Both the position numbers and the translations under genes were made by a program. From Arenibacter sp. P308M17 (lineage in GTDB: Bacteria > Bacteroidota > Bacteroidia > Flavobacteriales > Flavobacteriaceae): 64,000 nucleotides of DNA. Positions 34,262-43,159 of this stretch are shown here, piece by piece (positions within the stretch are counted from its first letter, which is position 1; every line of letters begins with the position of its first letter). Below the pieces are notes generated by a model. That model saw only the letters and a program-made list of their open reading frames with translations. It was not told where the DNA came from and did not search any database. The stretch covers positions 310,001-374,000 of the forward strand of contig NZ_QVON01000002.1 in the NCBI RefSeq assembly GCF_003426735.1. The letters run 5' to 3'.

Positions 34262-34295
34262 AAGCACGGGTACAATTCTACCCGTGCTTTTTTTT
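34262..34295 (+). terminator. Intrinsic terminator of the fecR-susCD operon
   Basis: 11-bp perfect stem AAGCACGGGTA / TACCCGTGCTT, 6-nt loop, followed by a run of eight T. It lies 22 bp after the DUF1735-type gene. Confidence 0.95.
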
Positions 34296-34393
34296 ACCGA
34301 ATATGAGACTTCCCCTGGCCATTTGTTTTTGCATATATTAAAGCGGGATCAATCCCAAAAGTTGTGTGTGAATAGTAATAAGATAGAAATTTT

Positions 34394-34635
34394 TCCATAG
34401 ATAGTCCATAGATACTCCATAGTTAGTCCATAGATAGTCCATAGATACTCCATAGTTAGTCCATAGTTAATCCATAGTTAGTCCATAGTTAGTCCATAGA
34501 TACTCCATAGTTAATCAATAGTTAGTCCATAGATACTCCATAGATACTCCATAGTTAGTCCATAGATACTCCATAGTTAGTCCATAGATACTCCATAGTT
34601 AGTCCATAGTTAGTCCATAGTTAGTCCGTATATGA
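34394..34635. repeat. 11-bp tandem repeat array, 22 units
   Basis: Twenty-one units of TCCATAG-(A/T)-TA-(G/C/A), all exactly 11 bp, plus one degenerate last unit (TCCGTATATGA). Unit 12 reads TCAATAG. Three main unit types (TCCATAGATAC, TCCATAGTTAG, TCCATAGATAG) alternate irregularly. A period of 11 is not a multiple of 3, so this is not coding; it is close to one helical turn. It lies after the Sus operon terminator and before a convergent antiporter gene. Confidence 0.97.
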
Positions 34636-34748
34636 AATGGGCACCGCCAAAATTTGGTCGCCAGCCCAAAAAATTCATTCTGGCGGGCAAACTCAAATGA
34701 AGATATGCGAATTACACCCGCCTGTCCGCCAGGTTCCGGTACGGACGG

Positions 34749-34881
34749 GAACGATGTAGTCGGGTAGGGGAGAAATCAAGGAAAATCAGGTTCCCCTGCC
34801 TACCGGAAAGGCAGGCTTTAGGGTTTGGGATAAAACGGATTTTCCGAGAAACCTGGTTAAGACAATTTTATCATGTACCTA
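34749..34881. repeat. Partial copy of the 15.3-kb palindromic element
   Basis: About 133 bp closely matching 15335-15468, including GGGGAGAAATCAAGGAAAAT and the right end TCATGTACCTA. Only the right part is present; the left arm is replaced by unrelated sequence containing its own GC-rich hairpin (34720-34750). Confidence 0.8.
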
Positions 34882-34928
34882 AATCCATTGGATATAATGA
34901 AATCCTGTTTCCAAGAATCAATTTTGAA

Positions 34929-36404
34929 TTAAGCCACTGCAGTAGATGTTTTTAGCTGCCTGATCTTTATGTGCAGGGCAGCAAAGAACAGGGTCATAAA
35001 AGGACTTAACCAATTGAATATGGCATATATGAAATATTCGGCCACACCAACTCCAAGTACCCCGGACTGATAGGCCCCACAGGTATTCCAGGGTATCAAA
35101 ACAGAAGTTACGGTTCCCGAATCCTCCAAAGTCCTGCTTAAATTTTCCGGGGCCAATCCCTTATCATGAAAGGCTTTCTTAAACATTTTGCCAGGGATAA
35201 CGATCGCCAGGTATTGATCACTGGCAATAGCGTTAAGACCTATACAGCTCATTACGGTACTTGCAAACAATCCAAATATGGAACTGGCAATGGACAATAA
35301 GGATTTTGTAATTCGGGCCAAGGCCCCAATGCCGTCCATAATGCCACCAAATATCATGGCACAGCATATAAGTAATATGGTCCATATCATACCTTCCATG
35401 CCTCCAGCGCTAAAAAGATCGTTCAACTTTTCGTTTTCCGTAACTATGGCGGTATCGGTAAAAATAGCATTGAAAATGGCCGTTAGATTGGAATCCGAAA
35501 GGGTTTTTAATACTTCTGTTTGAAAAAATAGGGCAAATACCCCGGCCAAGGCCACCCCCGAACCGAGTGCCACCAATGGCTTGGTTTTAAGTAGAATAAG
35601 CGCAATGACCACAATGGGCACAATAAATAAATATGGACTTATATTAAAGGTATTATTGATAGTGGCCAAGAGGGCACTAACATCCGCGCTCCCAGTAGTC
35701 TCTATATTAAAACTGATAATGGTAAAAAAAACCAAGGTTATCAAAATGGTGGGTATCGTTGTAATGGCCATGTATTTTATATGGGTAAACAGATCGGTCC
35801 CCGCCATGGCGGGCGCCAGATTGGTGGTATCGCTCAGGGGGGACATCTTATCCCCAAAATAAGCTCCGGAAATTACGGCGCCTGCAATCATACCAGGGTA
35901 AATGCCCAAAGCGGTCCCAATGCCCACAAGTGCAATGCCTACTGTGGCAGAGGTTGTCCATGAACTACCGGTAGCTACAGAAATAATAGCGGCTATAATC
36001 ACTGAAGCCGGTAAAAAAATGGAGGGGTTCAAAACTTGCAGCCCATAATATACCATGGCAGGGATAACACCGCTCACCAACCAAGTACCAGCCAATGCCC
36101 CTACCAAAAATAAAATCATTATGGGAACAAGAACGCTTTTTAGATTTTCCAAGACTTCTAGTCCCATTGTTTTAAAGGAAGTCCTATTAAAAAACCCAAC
36201 TATGGCACTAATAGCACCTCCCAATAATAATATGATCTGATTGGAATATTCCCCAAACCATGCTCCGTCCGCATAGAAGATATTATAGGCCAACATCAAC
36301 ATCAAAAGCATTACCGGGAGAAGGGCTTGCCACAGACTTAATTCCGTGTTTTCTACAATATGTTCATTTTCAGGGCCAGCGGGATTGGTGCTCAGGTTCT
36401 GCAT
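34929..36404 (-). CDS. nhaC: Na+/H+ antiporter, NhaC family
   Basis: A 491-residue inner-membrane antiporter with about 11-12 hydrophobic helices. The family motif GDKMSPLSDTTNLAPAMAG lies near the middle (about 185-203), preceded by the conserved SVATGSSWTTSATVG helix. Further family marks are GGIMDGIGALARI and the C-terminal LEDSGTVTSVLIPWNTCGAYQ. It exports sodium in exchange for protons, or in some relatives swaps malate/lactate, and suits a marine lifestyle. It is a single gene, convergent with the Sus locus and divergent from lpdA. The exact ion pair is inferred from the family. Confidence 0.92.
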   Translation of the reverse strand: MQNLSTNPAGPENEHIVENTELSLWQALLPVMLLMLMLAYNIFYADGAWFGEYSNQIILLLGGAISAIVGFFNRTSFKTMGLEVLENLKSVLVPIMILFLVGALAGTWLVSGVIPAMVYYGLQVLNPSIFLPASVIIAAIISVATGSSWTTSATVGIALVGIGTALGIYPGMIAGAVISGAYFGDKMSPLSDTTNLAPAMAGTDLFTHIKYMAITTIPTILITLVFFTIISFNIETTGSADVSALLATINNTFNISPYLFIVPIVVIALILLKTKPLVALGSGVALAGVFALFFQTEVLKTLSDSNLTAIFNAIFTDTAIVTENEKLNDLFSAGGMEGMIWTILLICCAMIFGGIMDGIGALARITKSLLSIASSIFGLFASTVMSCIGLNAIASDQYLAIVIPGKMFKKAFHDKGLAPENLSRTLEDSGTVTSVLIPWNTCGAYQSGVLGVGVAEYFIYAIFNWLSPFMTLFFAALHIKIRQLKTSTAVA

Positions 36405-36733
36405 TTAGAGGCTATTTGTTTCTTCGTAATATTACGATTTTGATATCGCTTCTGCAAACCCTATAGTACACATTGGCCCTTACGAGTTTTAAAGTATCCG
36501 ACTATTTACAGTGAGTTCAACTTATATTTAGTTGCTAATGTGTTATTTATGATAATTTTATCCGGTAACTTATCCCATTGGTTATCGGGAGAGACCTTAA
36601 TTTAAAGATATAACTTTCAAAAAAAACTCCTAATGCGTTAATATCCCTTAAAATATGAATGTTGTCCAACAATAAAACATTCGTATTTTTGTAAACACAA
36701 TAATGAAACTAATTTTATCAATACCTAAATAAT
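36405..36733. other. Divergent promoter region between nhaC and lpdA
   Basis: 329 bp without a gene. The lpdA side has a good consensus promoter (listed separately). On the nhaC side I see no exact TAnnTTTG. No operator palindrome or terminator is evident. Confidence 0.55.
36662..36691 (+). promoter_or_regulatory. Promoter of lpdA (Bacteroidetes consensus)
   Basis: TTG at 36662-36664 and TATTTTTG (TAnnTTTG) at 36684-36691, 19 bp apart. Transcription is expected to start near 36696, about 38 nt before the lpdA ATG. Confidence 0.75.
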
Positions 36734-38140
36734 ATGACCCAATACGATGTAGCCATTATAGGTTCCGGCCCTGGTGGATATGTTGCAGCTATCCGTTGTG
36801 CCCAGTTAGGAATGAAGACTGCAATAATAGAAAAATATGCAACTTTGGGCGGTACATGCCTTAATGTAGGATGTATTCCCTCCAAAGCCTTATTGGACTC
36901 TTCCCACCATTACGAAGATGCCGTAAAACATTTTGAAGATCATGGAATTGAAATTCCAGGAGAAATCAAAATCAACCTTGAGAAAATGATCGGAAGGAAA
37001 CAGGCCGTGGTAGATCAGACCTGTGCCGGGGTAAAGTTTTTAATGGACAAAAATAAAATTGAGGTGTATGAAGGTCTGGGAAGCTTCAAGGATGCCACCC
37101 ACATCAACATCAAAAAGAACGATGGCAAAACAGAGACCATTGAGGCCAAAAACATAATTATAGCCACGGGATCCAAGCCATCCAGTCTGCCCTTTATCAA
37201 ATTGGACAAGGAGCGCGTTATTACATCTACAGAGGCCCTAAAACTAAAAGAAATCCCCAAACATCTTATCGTTATTGGAGGTGGCGTAATTGGGTTGGAA
37301 TTGGGACAGGTCTACAAAAGATTAGGGGCCGAGGTAACGGTGATCGAATACATGGATCGGATTATTCCCGGAATGGACGCGGCACTTTCAAAAGAATTGT
37401 TGAAAGTAATGAAGAAACAAAAGGTAAATTTTAATTTATCCCATAAAGTGAAATCGGTAGAGGCCAAAGGTAAGGAAGTAACTGTTGTAGCGGAGGATAA
37501 AAAAGGGGAGGAGATAAGCTTTAAAGGAGATTATTGCCTGGTTTCCGTGGGACGAAGACCTTTTACCGATGGATTGAACATCGAAGCTTCCGGTGTTGAA
37601 TTGGAAAAGAACGGCACCATTGCCGTAAATGGGCATTTACAGACCAATGTTTCCAATATTTATGCTATTGGCGATGTGGTAAGGGGTGCCATGTTGGCGC
37701 ATAAGGCCGAAGAGGAGGGAACCTTTGTAGCCGAAATATTGGCGGGACAAAAACCACATATCGATTATAACCTTATTCCAGGAGTAGTTTACACTTGGCC
37801 GGAAGTGGCCGCAGTAGGTAAAACGGAAGAACAATTAAAAGAAGCCGGAGTAGCCTATAAAGTAGGTCAGTTTCCTATGCGTGCACTTGGACGGGCCAGG
37901 GCCAGTATGGACCTGGATGGGTTTGTAAAAATTTTGGCGGACAAGGAGACCGATGAAGTTTTGGGAGTACATATGATCGGAGCCAGAATGGCCGATTTAA
38001 TTGCCGAGGCGGTTACGGCAATGGAATTTAGGGCATCCGCCGAAGATATCTCCAGAATGAGCCACGCACATCCAACCTTTGCGGAGGCGGTGAAAGAAGC
38101 TGCTTTGGCGGCCACCGATAACAGGGCCCTTCACGTTTAA
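36734..38140 (+). CDS. lpdA: Dihydrolipoyl dehydrogenase (E3)
   Basis: A 468-residue FAD-dependent enzyme that reoxidises lipoyl groups of the pyruvate and 2-oxoglutarate dehydrogenase complexes and the glycine cleavage system, passing electrons to NAD. The FAD-binding GSGPGGYVAAIRC at the N-terminus, the redox disulphide C42/C47 in GGTCLNVGCIPSKAL, the NAD-binding GGGVIGLELGQVYKRLG, the second FAD motif YAIGDVVRGAMLAHKA and the C-terminal HAHPTFAEAVKEAAL with the catalytic His all look intact. It stands alone with its own promoter and terminator, so it probably serves several complexes. Confidence 0.97.
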   Translation: MTQYDVAIIGSGPGGYVAAIRCAQLGMKTAIIEKYATLGGTCLNVGCIPSKALLDSSHHYEDAVKHFEDHGIEIPGEIKINLEKMIGRKQAVVDQTCAGVKFLMDKNKIEVYEGLGSFKDATHINIKKNDGKTETIEAKNIIIATGSKPSSLPFIKLDKERVITSTEALKLKEIPKHLIVIGGGVIGLELGQVYKRLGAEVTVIEYMDRIIPGMDAALSKELLKVMKKQKVNFNLSHKVKSVEAKGKEVTVVAEDKKGEEISFKGDYCLVSVGRRPFTDGLNIEASGVELEKNGTIAVNGHLQTNVSNIYAIGDVVRGAMLAHKAEEEGTFVAEILAGQKPHIDYNLIPGVVYTWPEVAAVGKTEEQLKEAGVAYKVGQFPMRALGRARASMDLDGFVKILADKETDEVLGVHMIGARMADLIAEAVTAMEFRASAEDISRMSHAHPTFAEAVKEAALAATDNRALHV

Positions 38141-38158
38141 ATTAAACAAATTGATTAT

Positions 38159-38197
38159 AAAAGCCCCGTTGGACAGTATCTAACGGGGCTTTTGTTT
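38159..38197 (+). terminator. Intrinsic terminator after lpdA
   Basis: 12-bp perfect stem AAAAGCCCCGTT / AACGGGGCTTTT with an 11-nt loop, 18 bp after the lpdA stop, followed by TGTTTT. The A-rich left side would also give a U-tail on the minus strand, where the CDGSH gene reads toward it. Confidence 0.93.
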
Positions 38198-38307
38198 TAT
38201 ATAGTTTTAAAAGTTACTTGGCTGGCCTATCTTCCTCCGTAGTGGAGATGGCATGGCCTTAAAGGATTATTGAAGCCTTGGAAATAATTTAGGCAATGGC
38301 ATTGTAT

Positions 38308-38544
38308 TTACAACTTGTGGGTACCATCACAAAATGGCGGATTTTTGGTTAATTTACAAGTACATAAATGGGCCCTTTTATCCTCTTCAACAACAAAGAA
38401 CATAGGGGGCGAAGCGTTTTCCGCCTTATGGGAACCATCACAAAATGGTTGAACGTTACTATGGCTACAGGTACACCACTTGTATTTTTTATCCTTCTCC
38501 AATTCCACCGCAATTGGTGAGAATTTATTTTTCATCTCGCTCAT
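38308..38544 (-). CDS. CDGSH-type iron-sulfur protein with two clusters
   Basis: A 78-residue protein with two CDGSH motifs: CTCSHSNVQPFCDGSHK and CTCKLTKNPPFCDGTHK. Each gives three Cys and one His for a [2Fe-2S] cluster, so one polypeptide should carry two clusters, as in the tandem (miner2-like) class. The second motif has Thr in place of Ser, a common variant. There is no signal peptide; it acts in the cytoplasm, probably in redox or iron-sulfur handling. It is a single gene with no informative neighbours. Confidence 0.93.
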   Translation of the reverse strand: MSEMKNKFSPIAVELEKDKKYKWCTCSHSNVQPFCDGSHKAENASPPMFFVVEEDKRAHLCTCKLTKNPPFCDGTHKL

Positions 38545-38599
38545 CTATATATTTTTGTGCGAAAATAAGTCAATCACAAGTAGTAGAAAGATAGAACTC

Positions 38600-39799
38600 C
38601 TAATTTTTTACCATTCTAAATAAGCGTATCAATATTAGCTTGGTTTTTAGGACAAAAGCTTTTAATAGGGGTAGACCCTCATCGTTCAACCAGGACTCTC
38701 CCTTTAATTGGACGGTCTTGACAGCGGTGGACACTTGCAATTTTAAATACGCTTTGTTCCTTTCGTATTGTAGCGCCAACAAAGTTGTTGCCAATATAAA
38801 GACAAGGGCTCCTGGAATTACAAAGGTAGGGGAGAGACTATGGTTTAAAAAATAGTACAGCCCAATACCGGTGAAACTTCCGTACAATATAATGTAATGG
38901 ATCACATAAACGGATAGGGTGCTTTGCCCGATCTTCAGCACGGTAATATTTTCCATAAATTTTCTGAACAGCATAAATACGGCAAATACCAAGGAAACGT
39001 CCCCCAAACGTATGAACAGATAGTTATTAAAATAAACTTTGGAAAACAGTAGCATTCCTGTCCAGTCATACAACGCTAAAAAAAAGCCAGAGGAAAAAAA
39101 CAATAGACCAATACCTACTATGGTAAAACTGATAATGGCGGCTGGATATAAATATTTAAAATTCTTGAACCTATGGAACAGCACGGACATAAATGCCCCG
39201 ATAGTGGCATAACCGAACCACGGTATAATGGTAAACACGGACCCATTGGCCTTGGTCAGGTAGTTGGCCAGCAATTCCGGCATATAAACATGGGCGTATT
39301 GCTTATAGTTGGGTTCCAGTACAAATAAAACTAGGGTAGTGGCCAATAACACCCCTGGGAACAAATATTTATTTCTAGAAATGGTCAGAAGATAAATACA
39401 GATGATCCCCAAAATGGACAGACCGATACAGTGCAGCACATCTACCAAATAAAAGGAACCATAGATCTGCCCCTTTAAGAGTCCGAAAAAGTTCAATCTA
39501 AGCAAGTAGCCTATGGCCAATAATTGCAAGCCCCTTTTAACCCCCTTTTTAACCCTTGGGTTATTAAATCCTATCTTGTCCCCTTTAATTAGGAGATAAG
39601 TAAATATGAATCCTGAAACCGTAAAAAAGACGGGTGCCGTAACCCCCCTAAAATATTTCCACACAGAAAAAACCGTATTGGAGCTATCCCTAAATGCATT
39701 ATCCAGCAACCCATCCACGAAATGCCCCTGTAGCATCATAAGGATGGCCCATGCCCTAATAGCATCAATAAAATACAATCTCAGGTTGTTGTTACCCAT
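38600..39799 (-). CDS. Multi-pass membrane acyltransferase-like protein (DUF1624/acyltransferase-3 type)
   Basis: About 400 residues with roughly ten membrane helices. The N-terminal RLYFIDAIRAWAILMMLQGHFVDGL holds the Asp-Arg and the GH pair typical of DUF1624 and acyltransferase-3 proteins, which move acyl groups from cytoplasmic donors to sugars outside. A later IGQSTLSVYVIHYIILYGS helix is also family-like. I start at the ATG ending 39799 (MGNNNLRLYF). An in-frame ATG at 39883 would add 28 residues without family resemblance. The C-terminal ~50 residues are basic and lie in the cytoplasm. It is a single gene; the substrate is unknown. Confidence 0.83.
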   Translation of the reverse strand: MGNNNLRLYFIDAIRAWAILMMLQGHFVDGLLDNAFRDSSNTVFSVWKYFRGVTAPVFFTVSGFIFTYLLIKGDKIGFNNPRVKKGVKRGLQLLAIGYLLRLNFFGLLKGQIYGSFYLVDVLHCIGLSILGIICIYLLTISRNKYLFPGVLLATTLVLFVLEPNYKQYAHVYMPELLANYLTKANGSVFTIIPWFGYATIGAFMSVLFHRFKNFKYLYPAAIISFTIVGIGLLFFSSGFFLALYDWTGMLLFSKVYFNNYLFIRLGDVSLVFAVFMLFRKFMENITVLKIGQSTLSVYVIHYIILYGSFTGIGLYYFLNHSLSPTFVIPGALVFILATTLLALQYERNKAYLKLQVSTAVKTVQLKGESWLNDEGLPLLKAFVLKTKLILIRLFRMVKN

Positions 39800-39933
39800 A
39801 TCAACTTTTATGTACACCCTATATACTTGTAAAACAGTGGGTTTGGATGTTTGCGTGTGCAAAATTATACAATTTCCTCGCAATTCAATCTATTTTACGG
39901 TATTTTCGTTGTGCAAATATTTAAATAATCAAA

Positions 39934-40467
39934 ATGGCCCGTATATTGGCATTTGCCGGGAGTAATTCCAGCACCTCCATTAATTATAAACTAGTAAAAT
40001 ACTCTACCTCCCTTATTATAGGGCATGAGGTTGAGCTTATAAATATGGTCGACTATAACTTTCCTATCTTTAGTGAGGACTTGGAAAGGGAAGAAGGGTA
40101 TTCCGATGTATTGCATGGCCTAAAGGATAGGATGGTCCATGCCAATGCCCTGATCCTTTCCGTAAATGAACACAACGGTAATCCTTCCGCTTTTTTTAAG
40201 AACGTATTGGATTGGCTGTCCCGGGTGGACAGAAATTTCTTGGCCGACACAAAGATTTTTTTAATGTCCTGTTCTGGAGGTAGAAGGGGAGGCGCCGGCT
40301 CCTTAGAAGTGGTCAAAGGAATTTTGCCCCGGTTTGGTGGCGAAATTATAGCCACTTTTTCTTTACCATCCTTTAATCATACCTTTGACACGGCAAAGGG
40401 GATAACCGACCCCGAGCTTGCCAAAGCCCACAAAAATGCTTTGGAAACATTCTTATCCCAAATTTAA
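39934..40467 (+). CDS. NADPH-dependent FMN reductase-family protein
   Basis: A 177-residue flavodoxin-like reductase. FAGSNSSTSINYKLVKY at the N-terminus is the FMN-phosphate loop (GS-x-R/N-x-x-S pattern), SVNEHNGNPSAFFKNVLDWLSR is the flavin-ring region (the family motif is EYNGSxPxxLKNAIDWxS), and FLMSCSGGRRGGAGSLE is the third loop. It transfers electrons from NAD(P)H through FMN to small acceptors such as quinones. It lies 6 bp before pabB in the same direction, suggesting one transcript with pabB, although no shared pathway is obvious. Confidence 0.9.
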   Translation: MARILAFAGSNSSTSINYKLVKYSTSLIIGHEVELINMVDYNFPIFSEDLEREEGYSDVLHGLKDRMVHANALILSVNEHNGNPSAFFKNVLDWLSRVDRNFLADTKIFLMSCSGGRRGGAGSLEVVKGILPRFGGEIIATFSLPSFNHTFDTAKGITDPELAKAHKNALETFLSQI

Positions 40468-40473
40468 AAGTCT

Positions 40474-41772
40474 TTGCGAAAAAAGGTTTCATTTACAGTT
40501 CCGGACATTGTAAGATTTAAGCAATCGCTGTTACATTGGTCACAACAATATTATGAGGTTGTTTGGCTGGACAGTAATGGGCATAGAAACAGGTACAGCT
40601 CCTTTGATGGTATACTTGCCGTAGATGCACTTACTTCCATAATTACGGATACCCATAACGCATTTGAGGATTTAAGCAACTACCAATCCAATACCAAGGA
40701 TTGGATTTTCGGCTATTTGTCCTATGATTTAAAAAATGATACAGAAAATCTCTCGTCCTCCAATACCGATTTTTTAAACTTTCCTGCCCTTTATTTCTTT
40801 CAGCCCAAAAAATTAATAGAAATACAAGCTAAGGAGGTTATCTTTCATTACCTCAATATGGTGGCGGATGAAATTGAAGAAGACTATTTTAGTATCCTTA
40901 ATGTTCTTCTACCGATTGTCCATGGTCCTGAATATAAAAGCGATATCAAAATCAAGCTTAGAATATTTAAGGATGAATATTTTATTCGTGTAAATAAATT
41001 GTTGGACCATATCCACAGAGGGGATATCTATGAAGCCAACTTCTGTCAGGAGTTTTACGCGGAGAACACTGAAATAGACGCATTAAAAACCTATCTAAAA
41101 CTAAACTCCATCACCAGGGCACCTTTTTCGGCCTTTTTAAAAGTTAACGATAAATACCTATTGTCCTCTTCCCCGGAACGCTACATAAAGAAACTGGGCA
41201 ATCTGGTGATATCCCAGCCCATTAAGGGCACCGCAAAACGCTCCTTGAATACCATGGAGGACCAGCTATTGCGAAGCGCTCTGGAAAAGGATGAAAAAGA
41301 AAGGGCCGAAAATATTATGATCGTGGATTTGGTAAGGAACGATCTGTCCAAAAGTGCCTTGAAAGGTTCCGTTAAGGTGGAAGAACTTTGTAAGGTATAT
41401 TCCTTTGATCAGGTACACCAAATGATCTCCACAGTAACCGCTGAGGTTTCCAATACCAAAAATCCAGTGGATATTATCAAGGAAACTTTTCCCATGGGTA
41501 GCATGACCGGGGCCCCAAAAGTGTCCGCAATGAGGATAATAGAGAACTTGGAAGCTTCAAAAAGGGGACTCTATTCGGGAACCGTGGGTTATTTTTCCCC
41601 GGAAAATGATTTCGACTTCAACGTGGTTATTCGAAGCATACTATATAATAAAACGGCCAAATATGCCTCCTTTTCCGTGGGTAGCGCCATCACGGCCAAG
41701 GCAATTCCAGAAAAGGAATATGAAGAATGCCTCCTTAAGGCCAAAGCGATGAGACAGGTGCTTGAAAATTAA
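40474..41772 (+). CDS. pabB: Aminodeoxychorismate synthase component I (PabB)
   Basis: A 432-residue chorismate-utilising enzyme that aminates chorismate to 4-amino-4-deoxychorismate for folate synthesis. Conserved blocks are HRGDIYEANFCQEF, SSSPERYIKK, QPIKGTAKR, ENIMIVDLVRNDLSK, TFPMGSMTGAPKVSAM and YSGTVGYFSPENDFDFNVVIR. The PIKGT Lys, rather than the Ala of TrpE, marks aminodeoxychorismate synthase over anthranilate synthase. The start is TTG, 6 bp after the reductase stop; the first ATG would be far inside. It is followed by tilS after 82 bp. The amidotransferase partner PabA is not in this window. Confidence 0.9.
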   Translation: MRKKVSFTVPDIVRFKQSLLHWSQQYYEVVWLDSNGHRNRYSSFDGILAVDALTSIITDTHNAFEDLSNYQSNTKDWIFGYLSYDLKNDTENLSSSNTDFLNFPALYFFQPKKLIEIQAKEVIFHYLNMVADEIEEDYFSILNVLLPIVHGPEYKSDIKIKLRIFKDEYFIRVNKLLDHIHRGDIYEANFCQEFYAENTEIDALKTYLKLNSITRAPFSAFLKVNDKYLLSSSPERYIKKLGNLVISQPIKGTAKRSLNTMEDQLLRSALEKDEKERAENIMIVDLVRNDLSKSALKGSVKVEELCKVYSFDQVHQMISTVTAEVSNTKNPVDIIKETFPMGSMTGAPKVSAMRIIENLEASKRGLYSGTVGYFSPENDFDFNVVIRSILYNKTAKYASFSVGSAITAKAIPEKEYEECLLKAKAMRQVLEN

Positions 41773-41854
41773 GAGGGAACTTGGTCAAGAAATGGCTCGG
41801 ACCACTTTACTACCGAATGTAGCTGCTGTCGTTTTTCTTATGTAAATTAGCGGT

Positions 41855-43159
41855 GTGTTAGAAAAATTTAGGAACCACATAGACCTACACTTTCCCCATC
41901 TAAAAGAAGGTAAATTTATTTTGGCCTGTAGTGGGGGGGTGGACAGTGTTGTCCTGGCACATTTGTTTACTTCCTGCCATTTGGATTTCTCCCTAACACA
42001 TTGCAATTTCAAATTGCGGGCATCGGAAAGTGATAAGGATGAAGATCTGGTCCGGGAATTGGCCAAAGAACTGGGTAAAGAACTCTTTGTGACCAGTTTT
42101 GATACCCATGGGTATATGGCCGAACATAAGATCAACTTGCAAATAGCCGCAAGGCAACTCCGGTATAATTGGTTTTCCCAAATAATGGCAGCGCATAAAA
42201 TTAAAACCCTGGTTACGGCCCACCACGCCGATGATAACTTGGAAACCTTTCTAATTAACCTTTCAAGGGGAACGGGTATTGAAGGTCTTACGGGAATTCC
42301 AGTCCTAACAAATACCATCTCCAGACCCTTATTAATCTTTTCCCGAACCGAAATCAAAAAATATGCGGAAGAAAATACCATTCATTGGAGAGAGGATGCC
42401 AGTAATGAAAATACCAAATATGTAAGGAATAATATCCGGCATAATATTGTTCCAAAACTCAAGGAACTCCATCCTAATTTTTTGGAAAATTTTATACTGA
42501 CCCAAGAATATCTGGGACAGACCCGTGAAATAGTAAATCGCCATATCGGCCAATTAAGAACACAGCTTTTTGAAAAAGAGGACAATGTGGAAAAGGTAAA
42601 GGTAGCCTCACTATTGGCCCTTAACCCTACCAAGGCCTATCTTTTTCATTTCCTTAGGGAATACGGGTTTACACAGTGGGAGGACATCTACGGACTGTTG
42701 AGTGCCAGTAGCGGAAAAGAAGTGCGTTCAAATACCCATAGATTATTGAAGGACAGGGATTTTTTGTTATTGAAGCCCATAGCAAAAAAAAATACAAAGT
42801 TTTTTGAAATCGAAGAGGGACAAAAAGAACTATCCTTCCCAATTTCCTTAAAAATAAGTACTGTTGAAGCCATCGAAGAAACCTCGCCAAAGATAATTTA
42901 TATAGATAAAGAAACGTTAAAGTACCCATTAACGATCCGCAAATGCCAAAAAGGAGATTATTTTTACCCACTTGGAATGTCTGGCAGAAAAAAAATATCC
43001 AAATATTTCAAAGATAAAAAGATGGATATTTTTGCCAAGGAAAACCAATGGTTGTTGTGTTCCGGTGGCAATATTGTCTGGATTATAGGAAAACGTGCCG
43101 ACGACCGTTATAAAATTACGGATAGGACCAAAGAAATTTTAAAGCTCATTTTGGAATAA
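41855..43159 (+). CDS. tilS: tRNA(Ile)-lysidine synthase (TilS)
   Basis: A 434-residue enzyme that converts the anticodon C34 of tRNA-Ile2 to lysidine so it reads AUA. The PP-loop SGGVDS lies at 26-31, followed by THCNFKLR, AARQLRYNWF, THAHHADDNLET-type sequence (VTAHHADDNLETFLINLSRGTG) and GIPVL...RPLL. C-terminal TilS domains follow (TIRKCQKGDYFYPLGMSGRKKISKYFKD... resembles the lysidine-tRNA synthetase C-domain). The start is GTG (the ATG option is absent near the family N-terminus). The stop overlaps the next gene's start by one base (TAATG), so dsbD is translated from the same message. Confidence 0.95.
   Translation: MLEKFRNHIDLHFPHLKEGKFILACSGGVDSVVLAHLFTSCHLDFSLTHCNFKLRASESDKDEDLVRELAKELGKELFVTSFDTHGYMAEHKINLQIAARQLRYNWFSQIMAAHKIKTLVTAHHADDNLETFLINLSRGTGIEGLTGIPVLTNTISRPLLIFSRTEIKKYAEENTIHWREDASNENTKYVRNNIRHNIVPKLKELHPNFLENFILTQEYLGQTREIVNRHIGQLRTQLFEKEDNVEKVKVASLLALNPTKAYLFHFLREYGFTQWEDIYGLLSASSGKEVRSNTHRLLKDRDFLLLKPIAKKNTKFFEIEEGQKELSFPISLKISTVEAIEETSPKIIYIDKETLKYPLTIRKCQKGDYFYPLGMSGRKKISKYFKDKKMDIFAKENQWLLCSGGNIVWIIGKRADDRYKITDRTKEILKLILE

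Noticed and set aside
34394-34635. Repeat array considered as a CRISPR array
   Set aside because: Units are only 11 bp, run head to tail with no unique spacers, and no cas gene is near.
40474-41772. Anthranilate synthase component I (TrpE) as an alternative to PabB
   Set aside because: The PIKGT motif carries Lys, which is the aminodeoxychorismate synthase type, and no trp genes are nearby.
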